Assembly (NCBI RefSeq): GCF_036885195.1
Contig: NZ_CP133656.1
Span: forward strand, 2,914,001 to 2,978,000
Direction of reading: 5' to 3'
Length of the DNA: 64,000 nucleotides
Source: Pectobacterium cacticida
GTDB lineage: Bacteria; Pseudomonadota; Gammaproteobacteria; Enterobacterales; Enterobacteriaceae
Numbering within the stretch: position 1 is the stretch's first letter; the number at the start of each line of letters is the position of its first letter. The position numbers and the translations under genes were made by a program. The notes beneath the pieces were generated by a model. It was given only the letters and a program-made list of their open reading frames with translations, was not told where the DNA came from and made no database searches. Positions 54,878 to 64,000 of this stretch are shown piece by piece.

Positions 54878-54954
54878 TGGCGGAACGGACGGGGCTCGAA
54901 CCCGCGACCCCCTGCGTGACAGGCAGGTATTCTAACCAACTGAACTACCGCTCC
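54878..54954 (-). tRNA. aspU: tRNA-Asp (GTC), distal gene of the rRNA operon
   Basis: 77 nt with CCA. It differs from the copy at 49347-49423 by a single base in the T-loop (C here, U there, around position 60). It follows the 5S gene and is part of the rRNA transcript, the place of aspU at the E. coli rrnH locus. Confidence 0.97.
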
Positions 54955-55004
54955 ACCGAATTTCTCTACAATCACCAGATTGCTCCGGCTCACTGCTTAA
55001 TTTG

Positions 55005-55124
55005 ATGCCTGGCAGTTCCCTACTCTCACATGGGGAGACCCCACACTACCATCGGCGCTACGGCGTTTCACTTCTGAGTTCGGCATGGGGTCAGGTGGGA
55101 CCACCGCGCTATCGCCGCCAGGCA
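55005..55124 (-). rRNA. rrf: 5S ribosomal RNA
   Basis: 120 nt, 5' TGCCTGGCGGC to 3' GCCAGGCAT, with complementary ends and the standard enterobacterial core. It lies 214 bases after 23S and 51 before tRNA-Asp. Confidence 0.97.
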
Positions 55125-55337
55125 AATTTCTCGTCTCTTCCTGAGACTCGCCCTTCGGGTCGTCGCTCTGCAACGTACAAAATCGTTCCCGACGATTTTG
55201 TCTCCTCCCTTCTCAGGCCAGCGCTCCGCGCTGTTTTATGTCCACGCCATCGCGTAAACATTTAATCTTCAATCTTCGAACAAGCTGAATATCGTTCTCT
55301 ATGCGTCTTTCATCTCTCAAAACACCTTCGGTGTTGT

Positions 55338-58243
<2,906 letters not shown>

Positions 58244-58400
58244 TCACAACCCGAAGGTGTCTTTGATAAACCAAAGTCATCATCGCGCTGTGATTATTTG
58301 AGAGACTCATTGACAGACAAATTCACCGTGTTTACCCATAAATAGCCAAGGTATTCACGATTATTCCGCTGTCATGTTTCAATTTTCAGCTTGTTCCAGA

Positions 58401-58413
58401 TTGTTAAAGAGCA
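58401..58413 (-). promoter_or_regulatory. boxA antiterminator in the 16S-23S spacer
   Basis: TGCTCTTTAACAA on the minus strand, identical to the leader boxA at 60391-60403. It recruits the NusB/S10 antitermination complex before 23S. Confidence 0.85.
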
Positions 58414-58484
58414 ATATCGTAAACACGACTTATCAAAGTCATCTTTACGATATTCAGGATAATGTCTTTCACTCATTATCGGAT

Positions 58485-58560
58485 TGGCGTCCCCAAGGGG
58501 ATTCGAACCCCTGTTACCGCCGTGAAAGGGCGGTGTCCTAGGCCTCTAGACGATGGGGAC
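58485..58560 (-). tRNA. gltT: tRNA-Glu (TTC), rRNA spacer
   Basis: 76 nt with encoded CCA. Anticodon loop CTTTCAC gives UUC. Acceptor stem GTCCCCA / TGGGGAC is perfect. It is the only tRNA in the 16S-23S spacer. The gene symbol letter is arbitrary among the glt spacer genes. Confidence 0.96.
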
Positions 58561-58701
58561 ACGAAAACTCCGTACCGAATCAGACATCCGGCACGCTCGC
58601 ATCAGCATGAGTTAACACTCATTACATCAACAGGTGCGCTTGCTCATTTTTTTCATCAGACAATCTGTGTGAGCACTTCACTCAACGCACATCTTTCTTG
58701 G

Positions 58702-60241
<1,540 letters not shown>

Positions 60242-60390
60242 AAGATTTGTTTGATTTGCTGAACTCGTCAGCGATGCTCAAAGAATTAAAACTGTTTATT
60301 CGTAATGAATTTACCGTTGTTCACTCTTCAAGACTTTTTATATCGTTAAGATACGGTCTTGTGAGTGCCCACACAGATTGTCTGATTGAA

Positions 60391-60403
60391 TTGTTAAAGA
60401 GCA
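60391..60403 (-). promoter_or_regulatory. boxA in the rRNA leader
   Basis: TGCTCTTTAACAA on the minus strand, followed by a boxC-like TGTGTGGGC. Part of the antitermination site between P2 and 16S. Confidence 0.85.
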
Positions 60404-60433
60404 GTACCGCAGCGTACTGCGGCGCGGGCGCAT

Positions 60434-60461
60434 ATGTTATGCGTTTCCGCTGTGAAGTCAA
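60434..60461 (-). promoter_or_regulatory. rRNA promoter P2
   Basis: -35 TTGACT (60456-60461), 16-bp spacer, -10 TAACAT (60434-60439), GC-rich discriminator ATGCGCCC. Its layout matches E. coli rrn P2. Confidence 0.8.
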
Positions 60462-60541
60462 GTCATGACTGACTGCCTTCGTTGAATCTTTTCCCTTTCC
60501 ACCACAACCGCGTGTCGCTGTTGCCGTGTCAGTGGTGGCGC

Positions 60542-60569
60542 ATTATAGGGAACTGATTCAGAAGCGCAA
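60542..60569 (-). promoter_or_regulatory. rRNA promoter P1
   Basis: -35 TTGCGC (60564-60569), 16-bp spacer ending TTCCC, -10 TATAAT (60542-60547), then the G+C discriminator GCGCC that gives ppGpp/DksA sensitivity. An A/T-rich UP-element region lies upstream (60570-60600). About 300 bp from 16S. Confidence 0.9.
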
Positions 60570-60621
60570 GCAAATATAATGAACTTTTTTTCGTTTGCAT
60601 ATCTTTCATTCATTATGCTGG

Positions 60622-61185
60622 TTAAGTGCGCGTTTTTATCCAATTAGGGAGGTCTGCGAGGCTTTCCAAAACACCATCAGCCAGCATTTCTCCTTGCTCG
60701 GTAACAGGCTTACCCGTGCGCACTAACAGTTTGGTTCCTACCCCTGCACCATTTGCAGCCTGCATATCCTCTAGTTTGTCACCCACCATATAAGATGCCG
60801 CCATATCGATGTGGAGATCGCTCTGCGCAGAAAGCAACATACCTGGCTCAGGCTTGCGACAGTCACAAACCTGCCGATATCGATCTTCACTGGCCTCAGG
60901 ATGATGCGGACAAAAGTAGATACCATCCAGATCTACACCACGGTCTGCTAACGACCAATCCATCCACTCCGTCAGTTGCAGGAACTGATCTTCTGTAAAC
61001 TTACCGCGAGCGATGCCGGACTGATTAGTTACCATGACTAAAACGAATCCCATGTCCTTTAATTCTCGCATAGCGTCAATCACACCATCAATAAATTGGA
61101 AATGGTCAATATCATGAACATAACCGTGATCGACATTAATCGTACCATCACGATCGAGGAAAATTGCTGGAACGCATTGAGCCAC
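60622..61185 (-). CDS. gmhB: D,D-heptose 1,7-bisphosphate phosphatase
   Basis: 187 residues, HAD family. It removes the 7-phosphate from heptose bisphosphate in LPS core synthesis. FLDRDGTINVDHGY holds nucleophile Asp11 and acid Asp13; the zinc loop is CPHHPEA…CDCRKP. GLU-free context: it reads toward the rRNA promoter with the stop 50 bp from the P1 -35. It occupies the same position upstream of an rRNA operon in E. coli, although there in line with it as here. Confidence 0.96.
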   Translation of the reverse strand: MAQCVPAIFLDRDGTINVDHGYVHDIDHFQFIDGVIDAMRELKDMGFVLVMVTNQSGIARGKFTEDQFLQLTEWMDWSLADRGVDLDGIYFCPHHPEASEDRYRQVCDCRKPEPGMLLSAQSDLHIDMAASYMVGDKLEDMQAANGAGVGTKLLVRTGKPVTEQGEMLADGVLESLADLPNWIKTRT

Positions 61186-61270
61186 TGACTTTGCTCCTAA
61201 ATGGTGTAAATTGCATGCTAGTATCGCATGTTTTCTCTTATGGAGAGAAGGTATGCTAATAACAATCCCG

Positions 61271-61299
61271 TTGACTTAGACGTCTAGACGCCCTAACAT
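61271..61299 (+). promoter_or_regulatory. metNIQ promoter with MetJ boxes in its spacer
   Basis: -35 TTGACT (61271-61276), 17-bp spacer, -10 TAACAT (61294-61299). The spacer contains two tandem MetJ sites: AGACGTCT (61278-61285, perfect) and AGACGCCC (61286-61293, 6 of 8). Binding there would block RNA polymerase directly; MetJ-SAM repression of metNIQ is established in E. coli. Confidence 0.88.
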
Positions 61300-61364
61300 C
61301 CATTCCATATTTTGTGTCATTCAGTCACTGATTTATCCCGTCATAGGCACCAAGATAAATATAT

Positions 61365-62396
61365 ATGATCAAACTTTCTAATATTACTAAGGTTTTCCAG
61401 CAAAATGGACGAGCCGTCACCGCGCTTGATGACGTCAGCCTCCATGTTCCTGCCGGGCAGATCTATGGTGTCATCGGCGCCTCAGGCGCAGGTAAAAGCA
61501 CATTAATTCGCTGCGTCAATTTATTAGAACGGCCGACAGAAGGAAAAGTGCTGGTAGATGGGCAAGAACTCACTCAACTTTCTGACAGAGAATTGACCCG
61601 CGCACGCCGTCAAATAGGCATGATTTTTCAACACTTTAACCTGCTAGCGTCACGTACTGTTTTTGGCAATATTGCACTGCCGTTGGAATTAGATAACATG
61701 CCAAAGGCTGACATCGTTAAACGAGTCAATGAACTGTTGGATTTGGTAGGTTTGGCAGACAAACACGACGTATATCCAGCCAACTTATCCGGCGGGCAAA
61801 AACAGCGAGTTGCTATTGCGCGAGCCCTAGCGAGCAATCCCAAAGTTTTGCTGTGTGACGAAGCGACTAGCGCGTTAGACCCTGCAACGACGCGTTCAAT
61901 CCTCAAATTATTAAAGGACATCAACCGTCGCCTCGGCCTTACTATTCTTCTTATTACGCACGAAATGGATGTGGTGAAACGAATTTGCGATCGGGTGGCG
62001 GTCATCAGCGGGGGAAGGCTCATTGAGCAGGACACGGTTAGCGAGGTTTTTTCACACCCTAAAACGCCGCTGGCCCAGAAATTCATTCAGTCTACGCTAC
62101 ATTTGGATATTCCAGAGGATTACCTTACCCGCTTATCCTCGGATTTTCGCCTAAATGCCACGCCGTTATTACGGATGGAATTTACCGGTCAGTCGGTTGA
62201 TGCCCCTTTGTTATCAGAGGTCGCTCGACGCTTTAACATTAATAACAATATCATCAGCGCCCAGATGGATTACGCCGGAGGTGTTAAATTCGGCATTATG
62301 CTGACAGAAATGCACGGCAAAGAGGCGGATGTTAAAGCCGCAATCCAATTTTTACAGGAAAGTTACGTTACTATTGAGGTTTTGGGTTATGTCTGA
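61365..62396 (+). CDS. metN: methionine ABC importer ATPase MetN
   Basis: 343 residues. Walker A GASGAGKST (about 38), Q-loop IFQHFNLL, signature LSGGQKQR, Walker B LLCDEATSALD and switch His LITHEMDVV. The C-terminal NIL domain (about 265-343) binds methionine and inhibits transport when the internal pool is high. Overlaps metI by 8 bases. Divergent from gmhB. Confidence 0.97.
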   Translation: MIKLSNITKVFQQNGRAVTALDDVSLHVPAGQIYGVIGASGAGKSTLIRCVNLLERPTEGKVLVDGQELTQLSDRELTRARRQIGMIFQHFNLLASRTVFGNIALPLELDNMPKADIVKRVNELLDLVGLADKHDVYPANLSGGQKQRVAIARALASNPKVLLCDEATSALDPATTRSILKLLKDINRRLGLTILLITHEMDVVKRICDRVAVISGGRLIEQDTVSEVFSHPKTPLAQKFIQSTLHLDIPEDYLTRLSSDFRLNATPLLRMEFTGQSVDAPLLSEVARRFNINNNIISAQMDYAGGVKFGIMLTEMHGKEADVKAAIQFLQESYVTIEVLGYV

Positions 62397-63042
62397 AGCA
62401 ATGATATGGCTAATGGCAAAGGGAGTATGGGAAACCGTCGCAATGACGTTTGTTTCTGGTTTCTTTGGTTTTGTGCTCGGTTTACCCGTAGGCGTTTTAT
62501 TATATATTACGCGTCCAGGGCAGATTATTGCTAATCCAAAAATCTATCGTACCGTTTCTGCACTGGTCAATATTTTCCGTTCGATTCCATTCATTATTTT
62601 ACTGGTATGGATGATTCCCTTTACCCGTATCATTGTCGGCACCTCAATTGGTTTGCAGGCAGCGATCGTTCCGCTCACCGTTGGCGCCGCGCCATTTATC
62701 GCTCGAATGGTAGAAAACGCACTGCTCGAAATTCCGACGGGGCTCATTGAAGCAGCCCGAGCAATGGGGGCAACGCCGATGCAAATAATCAGAAAGATAT
62801 TGCTGCCTGAGGCCTTACCCGGGCTTATTAATGCTGCAACCATCACGTTGATTACGCTGGTGGGCTATTCTGCCATGGGGGGGGCCGTAGGTGCAGGTGG
62901 CTTAGGTCAAATTGGTTATCAGTACGGTTATATTGGTTATAACGCGATGGTCATGAATACGGTATTAATACTATTGGTTGTTTTGGTTTATCTAATTCAA
63001 TTCTGCGGCGAAAGAGTTGTAAAATCTGTCACACATAAGTAA
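62389..63042 (+). CDS. metI: methionine ABC importer permease MetI
   Basis: 217 residues from ATG 62389 (E. coli length; a longer frame starting inside metN is rejected). Five membrane spans, EAA loop EAARAMGATPMQIIRKILLP (about 132-151). It forms the methionine channel as a homodimer with MetN. Nearly identical in layout to E. coli MetI. Confidence 0.96.
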   Translation: MSEAMIWLMAKGVWETVAMTFVSGFFGFVLGLPVGVLLYITRPGQIIANPKIYRTVSALVNIFRSIPFIILLVWMIPFTRIIVGTSIGLQAAIVPLTVGAAPFIARMVENALLEIPTGLIEAARAMGATPMQIIRKILLPEALPGLINAATITLITLVGYSAMGGAVGAGGLGQIGYQYGYIGYNAMVMNTVLILLVVLVYLIQFCGERVVKSVTHK

Positions 63043-63105
63043 TCATCACAATGCGCATTTGCCTGCAGCATTTGGCAAATTACGCGTTAATTACGGGGTA
63101 AGAAT

Positions 63106-63921
63106 ATGACAATTAAATTCAAATCGATTGCGACTATTGGCGCACTCCTAGGTGTATTGGCGTTGGCGGGATGCGGCCAGGAAGAAAAGGATCCTAATCA
63201 CATTAAAGTCGGTGTTATTGTTGGCGCGGAGCAGCAGGTTGCGGAAGTTGCGCAAAAAGTCGCTAAAGACAAATACGGATTAGACGTTGAATTGGTGACG
63301 TTCAATGACTACGTTTTGCCTAATGAGGCACTGAGCAAAGGCGATATCGATCTGAATGCTTTCCAGCACAAGCCCTATCTGGACCAACAAATTAAAGATC
63401 GTGGCTATAAATTGGTATCTGTCGGCAATAGCTTTGTTTACCCCATCGCCGGTTATTCGAAGAAAATCAAATCGCTAAGTGAGCTGCAAGATGGCGCACA
63501 AATTGCGCTGCCAAACGATCCAACTAATTTGGGTCGTTCTCTACTGCTGCTACAGAAAGTTGGTTTAATTAAACTGAAAGACAATGTTGGACTGTTACCA
63601 ACCGTACTGGATGTGACCGAAAATCCGAAAAATATCAAACTGGTTGAACTTGAGGCGCCACAGTTACCTCGTTCTTTAGATGACGCTCAAATCGCGTTGG
63701 CTATCATCAATACCACTTATGCCAGCCAGATTAACCTGACGCCAACTAAAGATGGCCTGTTTGTTGAAGAGAAAGACTCTCCGTATGTGAACTTGCTTGT
63801 TGCACGCGAAGACAACAAAGATGCTGAAAATGTGAAGAAATTTGTTCAGGCTTATCAATCTGATGAAGTGAGCGATGCCGCAAATAAAATCTTTAATGGT
63901 GGAGCAGTGAAAGGTTGGTGA
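63106..63921 (+). CDS. metQ: methionine-binding lipoprotein MetQ
   Basis: 271 residues, lipoprotein with lipobox LALAGC (Cys23). NLPA family: HIKVGVIVGAEQQVAEVA, then FNDYVLPNEALSKGDIDLNAFQHKPYLD. It binds D- and L-methionine in the periplasm and feeds MetNI. It lies 63 bases after metI and ends with GGAVKGW as in E. coli. Confidence 0.97.
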   Translation: MTIKFKSIATIGALLGVLALAGCGQEEKDPNHIKVGVIVGAEQQVAEVAQKVAKDKYGLDVELVTFNDYVLPNEALSKGDIDLNAFQHKPYLDQQIKDRGYKLVSVGNSFVYPIAGYSKKIKSLSELQDGAQIALPNDPTNLGRSLLLLQKVGLIKLKDNVGLLPTVLDVTENPKNIKLVELEAPQLPRSLDDAQIALAIINTTYASQINLTPTKDGLFVEEKDSPYVNLLVAREDNKDAENVKKFVQAYQSDEVSDAANKIFNGGAVKGW

Positions 63922-63955
63922 TCCACCGCTATAGTATTTCACTTAACTAATCGCT

Positions 63956-63980
63956 AAGACGGGCTACGGCCCGTCTTGTT
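63956..63980 (+). terminator. terminator after metQ
   Basis: AAGACGGG (63956-63963) and CCCGTCTT (63970-63977) followed by GTTATTTG; the T-run is weak, but the stem is perfect and well placed. Confidence 0.75.
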
Positions 63981-64000
63981 ATTTGTGCAATTGCTTGCTT

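Larger units (their letters stand above)
60242..60621 (-). other. rRNA operon leader and promoter region
   Basis: 380 bp between gmhB and 16S, holding P1, P2, boxA and the 16S 5' processing stem. The stretch GCAGTACCGCAGCGTACTGC near 60402 is a strong hairpin in the leader. No gene is present. Confidence 0.85.

Overview
The window reads as enterobacterial chromosome. Gene order from cdaR to speD (about 10.6-44.7 kb) and from tRNA-Asp to metQ (about 49.3-63.9 kb) follows two blocks known from Escherichia coli, with many local differences. The accessory content (chromosomal aerobactin operon, fhuCDB without fhuA, dispersed palindromic repeats) points to a soft-rot enterobacterium, most likely Pectobacterium. 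The genus is an inference; membership of the Enterobacterales is secure.

Layout. 1-5.5 kb: the 3' part of an aerobactin operon (iucB end, iucC, iucD, iutA), making the siderophore aerobactin and its TonB-dependent receptor. 5.85-6.3 kb: a DoxX-family membrane protein, convergent with 6.4-10.2 kb: a sulfate ABC importer (sbp-type binding protein, cysT, cysW, cysA). 10.6-20.2 kb: cdaR, degP, dgt, mtnN-btuF, erpA, clcA, hemL. 20.3-24.1 kb: fhuCDB for hydroxamate siderophore uptake, without the usual fhuA. 24.4-34.0 kb: mrcB, hrpB, sfsA, dksA, gluQ, pcnB-folK. 34.2-39.4 kb: panB-panC-panD, yadGH, can, hpt. 39.6-42.3 kb: an FbpBC-like ferric-iron transporter with a damaged ATPase and no adjacent binding protein. 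42.6-44.7 kb: yacC, speE, speD. 45.4-49.2 kb: class Ib ribonucleotide reductase nrdHIEF behind candidate NrdR boxes. 49.3-54.7 kb: tRNA-Asp, dnaQ/rnhA, yafS, gloB, mltD, yafD. 54.8-60.6 kb: a complete minus-strand rRNA operon (16S, tRNA-Glu, 23S, 5S, tRNA-Asp, terminator) with P1, P2 and boxA. 60.6-63.98 kb: gmhB and the MetJ-controlled methionine importer metNIQ.

Iron is the recurring theme: aerobactin synthesis and receptor, FhuCDB (which can move ferric hydroxamates such as aerobactin across the inner membrane), FbpBC, the Fe-S carrier ErpA and the manganese/iron-dependent NrdEF enzyme. Candidate Fur sites lie before fhuC and fbpB. IutA plus FhuCDB would form a complete aerobactin uptake route within one window, which may explain why fhuCDB is kept without its own receptor.

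No CRISPR array, prophage, transposase or evident new defence system was seen. The points most worth attention are the FbpC-like ATPase with its Walker A lysine replaced by asparagine, the likely AUC/AUU (non-AUG) start of pcnB, a 229-bp highly structured non-coding element after speD, an 88-bp nested palindrome in front of degP, a MITE-like repeat before sbp, and the tRNA-Glu spacer in an rRNA operon at the locus where E. coli has tRNA-Ile/tRNA-Ala.
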